Positions 17,789 to 37,614 of a DNA stretch of 64,000 nucleotides are shown piece after piece. Source of the stretch: Cruorifilaria tuberocauda (lineage: Eukaryota > Nematoda > Chromadorea > Rhabditida > Onchocercidae); the NCBI GenBank assembly GCA_013365365.1, contig JABVXU010000049.1:124001-188000 (forward strand), in the 5' to 3' direction. Positions within the stretch are counted from its first letter, which is position 1; every line of letters begins with the position of its first letter. The notes under the pieces were generated by a model. It made no database searches. It was not told the DNA's origin and was given only the letters and a program-made list of their open reading frames with translations. The translations under genes were made by a program, and so were the position numbers.

Positions 17789-18991
17789 GTGTTTGCATTT
17801 CAATTGAGCTGATATGGAATCGTTTCTGTCTTTATCTTCAGTCATCCAATATCTTGTGGTTTTGATGAAGTTAAACTTGTGTTTACAATCTGGATGACTA
17901 TTGTCAATATACTTCGAATTAATCTTTGAAGATTAATGAACAATTTCGTTTCATTAGAAGATATTATTTTTTCCTAAAATTGAAGTGAAAAACTGGAGTA
18001 TGTCACATTATTTAAATTTGAAAAATAAAAAGAACCTGATCATTGCCAACATTATACATTCAAGGAAAAATAAATCTTTTTCCTATTAACAAAAGCAAGT
18101 CATTAAAATAATAAGATACAACAATCAATTGTCGCCATCATGCTACTCACAAATTTATCACTTTAACTTATTTATGTTTTTAAAAATGACCATGACGACA
18201 AAAGAAATAGGATAACTTCATTAAACAAGTTTTGATCAAAAAAGTACATAAATCTGGCTTATCTGAACTGTGAATAATTAGTAATCACGGTTAAATAAGA
18301 CCACTATTACTAATCCAATTGAATGATTTAACACATCACTCTCAAGAAATCATGGTACCAGCAGTTCTGTATATTTCAGAAAGTTACTGTACCTCTATAT
18401 AAAGGAATATGTTGCTAAAAACAGGAAAAAAGAAAAAGACACAAAAAAAATCGCAAATTTCCAAGCAATAATCCTACCTGCAGTCATTAAGGAAACTTCA
18501 AATTCTACGACTGCTGACTTCAAAGCTTCAATTTAACTTCATCATCAATTAACTCAACCAAAGACCCGTGTTTTGCCATTTTTCTTCTCTGATTAATTCG
18601 ATATTGGTTTAAACCTAGACAGTCCTGATTTTAGACAAATTCAGATCCAAAAAGTCAGTAAAAAAATATTGCTCTAGAAAGCTAATGAAACAAACTGAAT
18701 GTTTTTTATAACCTACCAACGTAGGATGTAAAGTAAACATATGCTAATCAGAAATCGGCAATTTTCTATCAATTCCAAATATGGCTTATATTTAACACAT
18801 ATTGAGTTTTATTAGAACTTTACTTTGTTTTCAAAGAAACAGACTTGCGAAGCAAAAACTATATCTTTTTCTACAATTAAACTAACGAAATTTTGTTTTA
18901 ACATTGAGGAATAAATGTTGAATGACTCGAAGCTGGGATGTAATTACCGTCTAAACAATTTTGTAACGAACAACCATTCCTCACATTCATT
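17789..18991. other. Convergent intergenic spacer
   Basis: Between the 3' ends of the plus-strand GST and the minus-strand glutamate receptor. No coding block seen. It must contain the receptor's 3' UTR. Confidence 0.5.
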
Positions 18992-27174
<8,183 letters not shown>

Positions 27175-27823
27175 ATTTGGTGAAGTAACTGAAATTGAAT
27201 AATTTATATTTAAAATTTTACATCTTTTAAATTAATAATTAACATTTCAAGTGTTTACGAACGTTTAATCTCATTTTTATTAATAAGAAAAAGTCCAAGA
27301 TTAATAATTCAGTTTTACTTAACAGTTTAACAATAACATCAAAAATAGACGTAATTTAATTTAAATAAATGCCAGTTACATCAAGCATTAATTTTGTCAA
27401 AGAAATATAAATTACAGTTCTATAATACCCTCTCTAATCAAGTTGATATGGTTCTTTCTTTTTCCGATGGAAAAAAGAATATAATATAAAAGAGCATCTT
27501 GATCTTCTTGATTTTTCTCACAATAATTGTTAAGTTTCTACCGCTTATTACAATGCGATATTGTTTAATTGTCTTCACAATTTCTGTAAGACTCGACTGT
27601 GGAATTCGATTGGATAACGAAAGATCTATACAAGAAAAATTGAGATTTTGGTAGTTAATTTAGCAACCATCTGAGAAATATAGGCTTTCAAGACATGGAA
27701 ATTGTATTCTAACGATGTAATTAACATAATTTAGAAAAGAGTTAATCTTAGTTTGAGTGTATACAAGTAAAGAATTTTCTATTTTTCTATTTTCCAATTA
27801 AAACATGCATATTAAGGAAAGAA

Positions 27824-27943
27824 TTGGAAAATTGACTCGTTCGAGATGAACGACCGTAAAAGTAATCTATTTATTAAAATCGAGCACTTTGTTTTAGGCA
27901 AAGAATAATTCATTTATTTATTTCGATCGACTAAAGCGACGAT
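27824..27943 (+). repeat. Left terminal inverted repeat
   Basis: 120 bases, 117 of them identical to the reverse complement of the right arm. Mismatches lie about 38, 46 and 114 bases from the outer end. Confidence 0.9.
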
Positions 27944-28085
27944 CCATTAAGGAAAATGAGGGGTGCATTTGAGATGATTTATAACACATAGATATTCTGA
28001 CACAGAGGAGTCCGTAACACCAACCACGTTATGGGTTTTTAATAACAACTTAGTTATTAAGTTATCATTTTTGGAATTACTAGAA

Positions 28086-28146
28086 TTAATATCTAATATA
28101 TATAAATATATTTATATTTTTATCATATATGTATTAGATATTAATT
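28086..28146. repeat. Internal AT hairpin of the element
   Basis: ATTAATATCTAATA on the left pairs with TATTAGATATTAAT on the right around an AT-rich loop. It sits in the middle of the 616-bp element. Confidence 0.8.
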
Positions 28147-28319
28147 TTCAGCTCCATAAAAAATGGTGATAGAAATATTTATATCGGTGTAATCAAACAT
28201 TTCTCGTACTCGCTAATTCCGCCATCAAATTGTTCAACCTATTTGGCGGTTCACTGCTTGCTGATCCTTTTCCGTTGATCTTATCACATCCAATGAATTA
28301 ATAATGTTGAAACTGGTGA

Positions 28320-28439
28320 ATCGTCACTTTAGTCGATCGAAATAAATAAATGAATTATTCTTTGCCTAAAACAAAGTGCTCGATTTTAATAATTAGATTA
28401 CCTTTACGGTCGTTCATCTCGAACGAGTCAATTTTCCAA
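28320..28439 (-). repeat. Right terminal inverted repeat
   Basis: Mirror of the left arm; ends in CCAA at 28439. Confidence 0.9.
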
Positions 28440-28550
28440 ACAAGAAGCAATTAATCTGAAACAGTTGCAGGAGAATAAGAAATGGATATTACTTAAGCAA
28501 AATCAAAGTTTATAGTAGGTGAGATAAGAATTTAAAGAACGTATGGATAC

Positions 28551-28600
28551 TTAAATAGAAGATAATTAAATAGAAGATAATTTCATTAAATAGAAGATAA
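28551..28600. repeat. Three tandem copies of a TTAAATAGAAGATAA unit
   Basis: The unit occurs three times, with four to five extra bases before the third copy. Just outside the right end of the transposon-like element. Confidence 0.8.
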
Positions 28601-31600
28601 CAAATCATGGAAAATTTGCTGTTGGTTTACATAATTGAATCATTCAGTTGCTTTAAAAGATCCTAAAAAATATTGATAAAAGAAGAAATAAGGTTTCTTA
28701 TTCATCAATAATCCATGAATTTCGAATCAAAAACCATTTATTGCTGTCTAGAAGTTTTCGTATCATTTTTATCAGTGGTTGCTGTGTTTCTTTTTTTTTT
28801 TATAAACAATACATACATTTTGAATTTATTTTACACCGGCAACTAATTTTAGTCGCTAATCATGCTAACAGTGCGATATGAAATTGGGCGGATGATGACA
28901 TTATTAAAAGGGAGAAAAGCAACTGAGATAATCAAACAACAATCGAATCTAATTTGTAAAATTTAAAAATGCTTTTTGGTCAACAATGTTGAATAGAACA
29001 CTGCAGAAGCAATAAAGGCAAAAGATTATAGCAGACTTCGCTTCCTTGAATTCCCGGATGCTGAATATTCAAGTTAGATCGTCTGATATGATAATTGAAT
29101 TAGTTATGAAAACAGGAGTTAATATAATATAATATATTGGAGAAAGATAAATTTGTTAGATGTAGTCCTCCTGAAGTTTAACTTAGTTCAATTATTGTTC
29201 ACAACATTGCTGCTAATCTTTTTGCATACTTCCGTACAAGAAACTTTGTGACTTTGTGAAACATTTAAGCAGGAAAGCAAATGAACTATTTTCTGAGTTC
29301 TTCCATTCTCCTATTCTAAAAAATGAAAAAAACAATTTTTGATGTAGTGAGTTGGAAAATAAGAAGTATAGAAAGAATCGATTAGGATACACAAAGGTCA
29401 TGCAAACCAAATTGAAGACGCGAGTCCCCACATTTTGATTTCAGTAAGTAGGAAATATTTTGGGAAAAGCTTTGCCACATATCTATCCTTCAAATTAAAA
29501 AATTGAAAAAGAAATAAATTTTTGTCAAAAATGCTAATTTTTCATAAATTTTAAAATGAGATGATATCAATGTATTTTCAAAAATACGTCAAGTATTAAT
29601 AATAAGCACGACAAGATTTTTCACGCTCTTTCGTTGCTGTCAATATGGAGATTTTATTAATGTTAATACTACATCTCTAATGTCAATTATTGCGTCACAC
29701 ACTTCGATATAAATTTACGATAGATATTTCATTTATCGCAAATAAGTAATTCTAAAGTAGATTAAATCTCGGATGTCAATTATTTAACAAGCCTCGATAA
29801 ATTGAGGACTTGGTCAAATTCAAAGTTTCAGCCGAAGTCGCAATCACTTTGTAATTTTTTGAAAATAATATGTTTTAACTTGGTATGCCACTAAACTTTT
29901 GGTCTCATTAATGTGACCAAAGTTTGCGCTTTTTATAAATTCAATTTGACCATACTCTAGTTACTTAAATTTTATTATATTCCCAAAGACATGCTTCATG
30001 TCAGTTTATCTAAATTCATACTCCTTAACAAAACACATCAGTATTTTCTTGCGTTAAATATTCACTACGCCTCGTTATTTTATTTACTTCCAATTTTCCG
30101 AATTTCAATCGGTTAACTTTTATTAGAATTACACGAATACAAGATTAACACATAACTTTCATAAAAAACCTAAAATTTTTCGAGTTATTGAGAATCATAT
30201 TAGTCCTTGTTTCATGAAAAATAGTGAAGTTGAAAATATCATGTTTAATATCTAATAAAACTGTAGTGCTTTATAAAGCAGCGATGTGTAATTTATGAAA
30301 AGTGAAACCTGTACAGGTTAACTTACTGTGAACGAATCTCCTGACAGATTTTGTAATATCAACTTAACAAGTAAGAGATAAATACTGGATTATTTCACTC
30401 CCAAGTTTATCTGCAAATTTGAATCTTCAAACTGCAAATGACTGAACTGTGAAACAATCAGTTAAAATTAAATTTATGTGTAAGGCAAAAATCTATTACC
30501 ATAATTTAATATATCTCAGTGTACTATGATGCGCATTTTTTCTTAAATAGCTATAGCTTTTTCTGTTTTATTTTCGCAGTTAACATCTTTTGTATATTGT
30601 TCAAACCTTCAATTTTGTACTATTCAAGGCCACAAACGTGATATCTCATTTGTACTTTCGAATTCTCATAAATTTTGAACATTATATTAATTGAATAGTT
30701 TTTAAGCTGTTCCATACTTCAAATCCATAAGAATTACCGATAAGTGAAAGTTTCTAACTTCCGAGGGACAAATCAGAAACCAAAAAAGAAAAATGTTTAA
30801 TCATATAACGAAAGTTGAAGAAGACGGTCATATTTGCTCCATACTCAAAGATACAATAGTTCGGAATATCTGAATTTACTCTCAATTTGCAAATTTTATG
30901 TAATTTGGATCAAGCTGATTTACAGAAATATCGCTTCAATCTCTTAATAGATAGTGAAGTGCTGTGTTATTTGTTACACTTGATCTTTAAATTTGTAAAA
31001 AGATGTTTTAAAATGATTAATTTCGAGAAGCAGAATTGAAAGTGAAGCAATTGGACATATTGATTCCGTCATAATCACATTTTAAAGTCAGTCGATAGCG
31101 AATATTCCAATCTCAGCCGTATTAATCAAGATCAGATCTTCCCTTTTCTTGATTTCATAAGGATGAATCTCTGGATACAACAGATTTCACATATTCTATT
31201 TATTGTTACAATTTTGAACTCATAGGGTATGACTTCAAACATATTTCTTATATAAATAATATTTACTCTGACTGAGCATTTCTCCATCATTTCCAATACT
31301 CATGTTATAAGTCGAAAGTCTCGACGATTGTCGACCTTCAATTATTTCTGTTCTCAATGCTTATGACGTTCAAATTTATAGGCAAAAAAAAAACTTTTTC
31401 ATATGAAGGAATTTCAGTTGCAGTTCAGTTCACCTAATTGCAACTATTATTATAGGACGAACATCATGAAATTGATCAAACTGATCGCACCTTCTCAAGT
31501 CTCCTATAACTTTTTTCGAAGGTTCAATCAAAAAATTTCAGTCGCTGGTGCTAGGATCTGAAACAACACATTCCAAAAGGTTACTTATTTGCACGTTCTA

Positions 31601-33385
31601 AAGAATTATCCACTTGAAGAACCCTGCAATTTCGGAAGAAAAGGAAAATTTTTCAGAAATATGCCAGAAAATTAAGAAATAAAAGGGACATCACACCACG
31701 TTATTCAATACGAAAAAATTCTAAAACTCCTTATTTCACATCTGAAGGTTAAAATTATCAAATCCTAATTTACGTTCAAATTCTATTGCCAAAGCACATA
31801 ATGATCAAAATCATTTAAGCAATTTATCTTTTTGCCACATTTTTGCTCAGGTATCATCTTGGACATAACTTTTTTTTGTAATAAAAAGCACATGACGACC
31901 GATCATTTTCAGAAATCAATAAGTTTTTGCGATTTTTGAATTTCACATGCAACATTTTCAGCATCGCTTGAAACTTCTTGAGAATTATTACAGACTTATT
32001 ATTTTGCCTATTATAGTCCGACAAAATTTAAAAATTTTACTCATTATTTAATCTCCGATTTAGAATAAAGCACGGAATTGTTCATTTTGCAAAAAGAGCG
32101 ATTTATAGCGACGATCAAACTGAATTAGAACAAAGTAACAAAGTTAATCATCAAAAATCCGAATTTTCCAATTAAGAGAAACAAGACACCGAATCATACA
32201 CGGGAAGGAGCAAAGAAGTTGTAAATTTGAAAACTGAGTTAATTAAAGGTTCCATCCAGTTTCTCACAGGATCGTTGCTTTTCGGAATTTTTTCATCATG
32301 CCTGTCTTATAAATATGAGTTCTAATTGACTCTGCCTGAATGATTCAGGTTCGGTGAGATCGGAGTTATTTCTCCTATTCGGGCGATTGTCCCACCATGC
32401 AATTTATAGTTATTTGCAGTGGCATAAAATTGTTTTTCTAAATTTTCGCGGAGCATAAGCAAAACTTTATCTGGTTCAACCAATTGGTGTTGCTTGTTCT
32501 TCTTCGCTCAAACTATTCGTACATTTTTAGCTATCGTCCTGAATATGTCTGTTATTTTCATGGATCGATAATGTATTCATAATGTATTCATGAGTAGAAC
32601 ATCCATAAACTTCAATATTTGGAAATGAAATTTTTTAATTGGTACTAAAATGAATAGAAATAATAAAAAAATTTTATTTTTTCTTCTCAAAATCAAAACT
32701 ATAATTGGTCAGAAAATACTCAGTTAAGGAAGCGAGAGAAGAAACTCGTTTCAAAACAAAAAAGAAAGAAAAAATCGGATAGAGATGATTAACTGAGCAA
32801 ATCTTTCCACCAACATCCCTCTCTTCATATTTATCAAACTCCCTTATCAATGTTTTCCAGAGATGTATTTCTTATTCGTTCATGTGGACAGTTTTCTTGC
32901 ATCTTTCTAAACTTTTCTATACGAATTTTGTTATCCTCTTTTCTAAAAGTAAAACAGGTAGTTGATTCTTATAATCACTTCGCCATCTCCAAATACTGCT
33001 CCACAAAGCCATAATTAATTTTTTTTTTCCAGATTAAAAAGAGTTATTCGAATTATAAAATCTTTTCGCTCTTACTCAAACAAAAGTTTCAGTGCATAAA
33101 AACATGTCTTCAATAACAGTTAGAAACATGTTGCATAATTAACTTCATGGAGAAAATTTGAAGATCAAAATAAATAAAGGATAATTTTTCGATTAAACTC
33201 TACGGTAGCAAACATGATAATTAGAAAATCAATAAATAAGAAATAAAGCGAAACTTCTTAGAAATCAAAAAATTGAAGAAATTTTTGGAAAATCTTTCAA
33301 TCTCAAAGAACTCGTAGTAATCAGGGTGATTCGAGTTGAATAACATATAATAGAAAAAAATTTTAGAAAGAAAAACTTTAGAAAA

Positions 33386-33431
33386 AATTTTATTGTACAA
33401 GCAATATATATATTGCTTGTACAATAAAATT
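33386..33431. repeat. 46-bp perfect palindrome
   Basis: The left 23 bases are the exact reverse complement of the right 23, with no spacer. The core is TATATATA flanked by TTGTACAAGCAA and its mirror. Symmetry stops at the next base on each side. Confidence 0.95.
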
Positions 33432-34670
33432 CTCGAATACAAGAAATAATGATCTCTTATAATTTTAGGACTCTCCTAAGAACTCTTTAAAAGGAAACTT
33501 AGACATATATTGAAAAAAAAATTACATTGGTTTTTTTTCTTCCTTTTTCGGACGTTGATAGCAACTTTTTCATTGTCTGAAATAAATTTACCATGAATAA
33601 TGAATGTCAATAGCACAGAAATTTCTTCATTGTTTTGAAGGCATTTGTAGAAGATTTGGCAGCGAAAATTATTAGTAAAGGAAGCATTCTGAATTTGTGA
33701 ACAATGAAATTATTAAAACTACATCAGTGGAAATATAAATTGGATCTGAAGAATTCAAATATCTCTCAAAAATTTTTGACAAAGAATAGAAAGTTAATTC
33801 ATAGGCACACATGGCACAACATTAAGGAGTAAGCCTTTTTGAGAGGAATTTCTGGAAATTTTAAATGGCTTGAAAGGAACTGGCGTCACTGAGCAAAATG
33901 TGAAATACATTTAGTATCATTTAGCGTTTTAATCCTTTCATCATAAAATTAAAGTATTTTAACTTCTATTAATCATTTTTCATTCTTTTTTATGATGAAT
34001 TCTAATTGTTGAAAAAATAATTAGAATAATGATAAATAGAAAATATGTAAAATGCCAAAAAGAGTATGGAAGCTAGATATCGAAAAGAAAAATGGAACTG
34101 AGATAAATTGATTTATTTTAGTAAGTAAACAGAAAGTTATGCAAATAAGAATAAAGAGAAGAATAAAGAATTAATGAACTTAAAGAGTTTTGTTTTCCAC
34201 TTTTCGCCTCGTTTCGTCATTTCTTCTGCATCCATGATAGAAATCTCTATTTAACCAATCAGTATTCTTAAAGAAATCAATTCTTATGGATAATAAATAA
34301 GTGCGAGTTGTAAATGAATGAATTTCTTGATTGCATGATGATCACTTCTAGCAACAATATCACTTTATGTTCTTAAATTACACATGCATTAAATCAATTA
34401 AAGTTCTTTAAAAGCTAAATTAGGTTGATGAAATGTCTAGCGAAATTCAAAAATTTATTTCTTCCACTTTCCAGTTTATTAGCAATTCTGTCCTTATCAT
34501 TTGAGAAATTCATTACGTTCACGAATGAAATGATGTTAGTAAAGTGATAAAACTGGTTTCATATGTGTGGAACAGATGATAAAAATGAAAAGATTCTAAA
34601 AAGACATTGCAACCTATGAAATGTTCAACTTCAACAAAAATTGTTGTTCTATTCTTTATTCATCTTTCAG

Positions 34671-34766
34671 AACAAATGGGGCGATCAGCCAGCTGTATCT
34701 TCTTTTCGACCTGAGAAAATTGCAGTTGATACTTTCAGCAAATACTTCTCTCACTTATATTGACCA
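34671..34766 (+). other. Exon-like open block
   Basis: Preceded by CATCTTTCAG and followed by GTAAATT, with an open frame between (31 codons starting at the second base, including FDLRKLQLILSAN). A second frame is also open and reaches TGA at 34761. No similarity recognised and no partner exon found. Confidence 0.2.
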
Positions 34767-35758
34767 GTAAATTAACAAGATAATACATAAGACATAAGAA
34801 TAAGAAAAAACTATCGAGTAATATAGAAAAGTGTTAAGTTTCATATAAAAGTTCACTTGAGTTCAGAGAACACAGCAATCTTTAATATTTCTTATGCGCT
34901 TTTTTGCACATTATAGCTGATTTTATTAAATCGAAATAGCTACTCAAAAAGAAATTAATTCATTACTAGAATTCTAAAATTGGTCAAATGAGAAATTAAG
35001 CCTTTTTCAAAACTTTTTGTGACTTACAGCTTAAATAAAAATTTGGACTGGCCAAAGCTCTGATTCCCTTTGGTGATTCAATCTAAAAATTCAGTATTAT
35101 CAACAAATAAATAGACAAGGTTTAATATCGTACAGCAAACTGAAGGTTTTTTAAATTATATTTACTGAAATTCATGAAGTTAATAGAAACTTCCATGCAT
35201 TTCTGGAAAAATATTTGTCAAAAACAACATACTGCTCAATATTTTTTCCACCAGTAATGTATAAAATTAAAGAATCCTTCGTCACACCGAATCCATTTTT
35301 ATTTAATGGAAAAACTGAAGAATTTCTAATGTGCGGACAGAATTCTTTTGTCGTGATTAAGTTGATAGAAGTTATTCTTTGCAGAGAAAATTTAGTTGAT
35401 ATTGTTCCCCTTTTAAAGAACAGAAGGGGCTAAACTGTTTTGAGATTTATTTACTCACTGAATTGAAAAAGTTCGCTTTTCTCATTCAATTCATGCACAT
35501 GCATTAACTATCTCAATAATAATTTTAAGGATAGAAAACAAGTTGAAATATTAGCAAATTCTCTATTTGCATTACAAAACTGATTAGCCGTGCCGTTTTT
35601 ATAATCTGGAAATTTATCTCTGTTCTGAGTATTCTTTATTAATGATTAGCAAAACCATTGTTCATTAACTCCTCCATCAACCATTCATTCATCTTTGCCT
35701 TTCTACTTTTTGCTGTTATTTCTATTATCGTGATACATTTATTTATAAAATTTTTCAG

Positions 35759-36080
35759 ATCTTAATGAGGCAATGGATCACAAATCTTGGTAATTAGTTC
35801 GATTTATTTCGTTATTTCAATATTCATTAAAAATTTTAACTTCTTTCCTATTTTATCCTATTTTTTTGACACATTATTAACTGTACTATAATTTTGCAAC
35901 CATTAATAGTTCGCTGACATACATACTGCAAAACAGCGTGACAAGTTCCTATCTATTAAATCCATCAGCTAAAATAAAGTTATTGATTGAGCAAATGTAA
36001 ATTTCGCCTTATTTGTTTCAGTCGATGAGGATGAACAAATGAGCAGCGAATTCCCTCCCATTGCAATATCCTACCATTAA
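35759..36080 (+). other. Possible two-exon 3' end of an unknown gene
   Basis: A 31-base block (35759-35789) after TTTTTCAG and before GTAATT joins in phase 1 to 36022-36080 after TTTGTTTCAG. Together they read ILMRQWITNLVDEDEQMSSE and then a short tail to a TAA. The phase match and acidic tail are suggestive. No upstream exons were recognised. Confidence 0.25.
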
Positions 36081-36218
36081 TTTCATTATTTTGCATTTTT
36101 TTTCATTTAAATAATTTTCTTTTGTATATTGAGATGACAAGGTGAAAGCATTTAGGATTAAACTAACAGCTTAGATTTAATTACCTGGCTTCTGAGGTGG
36201 ATGCTTGGTAAATAGAAA
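36051..36218. repeat. Local duplication, copy A
   Basis: About 168 bases similar to 36638-36800 in the same orientation, with scattered substitutions and small indels. It spans a possible plus-strand terminal exon and the inner edge of a possible minus-strand membrane exon. Confidence 0.75.
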
Positions 36219-36258
36219 GAATGAAAGCATAAGGATTACTAATATCAGTCCACCAAAA
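36185..36258 (-). other. Possible transmembrane exon
   Basis: On the minus strand, after CTATTATAG and before GTAATTAAAT, 24 codons read FGGLILVILMLSFFLFTKHP and a few more: one hydrophobic helix with a basic, Pro-rich inner edge. It could be the membrane exon of a type I protein. The intron side of this block is part of the local duplication. Confidence 0.3.
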
Positions 36259-36637
36259 CTATAATAGAAAGATGGAATAAGGAGAGCAAAATATTGGGAG
36301 GAACAATATCAAGGAGACAGTCGAACGAGGAACTGTACAAATTTACTCCAAATCCGTTTTTGGGATTCTGATCACCAACATACCAATGTCAATTTTCTAA
36401 CGGCAATGCAGAATTGAGTGGTAGAGATATATACGTATTGGCGCTCTTCTCTTTTTATCCCTCTCGATTCGCTCCCAATCTTTCATTGAAATCAGAAGAG
36501 ATGCACCATCCTAAATGTTCTTTTCATCTTGTTTTTGCTTCCTGCTTCTTTTTCCAAAAACTTCCTTTTATTCAGATGAAATCCGAAAGTTTAATTTGAA
36601 AATAACCTATGGATTATTTTCATAACGTTTTACCTCT

Positions 36638-36800
36638 TCTCCCTCTCATTGCAATATTCTATTATTCCATTATTTTGCACTCTTTTCATATAAATAATTT
36701 TCTTTGTATATTGAGGTGACAAGTGAAAGCATTTAGGACGAAACTAATAGTTTAGATTTAATTACCTGCTTTTAGGCAATGAATGCTTGGTAAATAGAAG
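36638..36800. repeat. Local duplication, copy B
   Basis: Diverged copy about 590 bases downstream. It keeps the minus-strand GTAATTAAATC donor but lacks the hydrophobic codons and the plus-strand acceptor, so it looks like the dead copy. Confidence 0.75.
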
Positions 36801-37584
36801 TAGTATGTAATATTCATAACGCAACTAAGTTTCCTACATCGGTCAAAAGCGTCTAGTGATAGTGATCTCAACCAATTTCAAACATTCATCCTCATTTGTA
36901 TTAAAATTCAACTGTCATTTTTTTTTCACTGGCTGTTTCATAAACATTGAGAAAATTGAACTCATGTTAAGTGTATTTCGGGTTCAAGTAAATTCGAAGT
37001 TATCTTCACTTTGAAAAGATTCAGCCTTTTATAATTACATTAGAATAAATTACAATGTTAATAATGCGATAAAGAATTAATTTCTCCAGAAACTAACTAT
37101 CGATACTTCTCGCCTAAACAGGCAAATACAGCAATGAATAAATAAAATATTTAATTACTCTGTTTCTTAGTTGCCATGATTCTTCAAGTATTTACGAGCA
37201 TATATACTACATAAGTGTAGTTGGACGTTCTTTGGATGTTTATCGTCAAATATACTAGGTAATTTCAAAGGAGAAAACCAGATTTTAGTATATAAACTGC
37301 TAACATTAAGATGAAATTTTACGGTCAAAAATTACTACAAAAGTAAAGCTGTTTTCATGCTTCTCAAAATATTCTTCAGTGTATTTCAAAGTCATACAGG
37401 AGCAACTTGATTAAATTTCATTTGCTTTTTATGAATTTGAAAAATTTTCTATTTCAATGATAATTCGTCTTAATGCATTGATCATTTATTGCAAACTTCT
37501 TGATGTTTACATCTCACGCTGTAAACATCTTAAATATATTGATACATGAAATATTTAAGTCAGCACTTAAAGTCAGTTTGAATT

Positions 37585-37594
37585 ATTTTTTCAG
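37585..37594 (+). promoter_or_regulatory. Candidate spliced-leader acceptor of the cuticlin gene
   Basis: TTTTTTCAG ends at 37594, only 20 bases before the start codon at 37615. This is the usual spacing of a nematode trans-splice site. Confidence 0.5.
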
Positions 37595-37614
37595 AGGATA
37601 AAGAGCGTTTGTCG

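Larger units (their letters stand above)
27824..28439. mobile_element. 616-bp non-autonomous DNA element with 120-bp terminal inverted repeats
   Basis: The two ends are near-perfect inverted copies: 27824-27943 against the reverse complement of 28320-28439, with three mismatches in 120. Each starts TTGGAAAATTGACTCG. Identity stops abruptly inside the termini, so this is a transposon-like foldback or MITE rather than a random palindrome. There is no open frame for a transposase. The centre holds a second AT-rich hairpin at 28086-28146. I see no clear target-site duplication: flanks read GGAAAGAA on the left and ACAAGAAG on the right. The superfamily cannot be assigned from the termini. It sits about 650 bases upstream of the glutamate receptor start. 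High arm identity suggests a recent insertion or gene conversion between arms. Confidence 0.85.
28440..37584. other. 9-kb gene-poor region
   Basis: AT-rich with dense stops. It holds a short tandem repeat (28551-28600), a perfect palindrome (33386-33431), a local duplication (36051-36218 and 36638-36800), and a few exon-like blocks listed separately. I could not build a gene here. It may be long introns of a gene with small exons, or regulatory DNA for the glutamate receptor and cuticlin that flank it. Confidence 0.4.
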
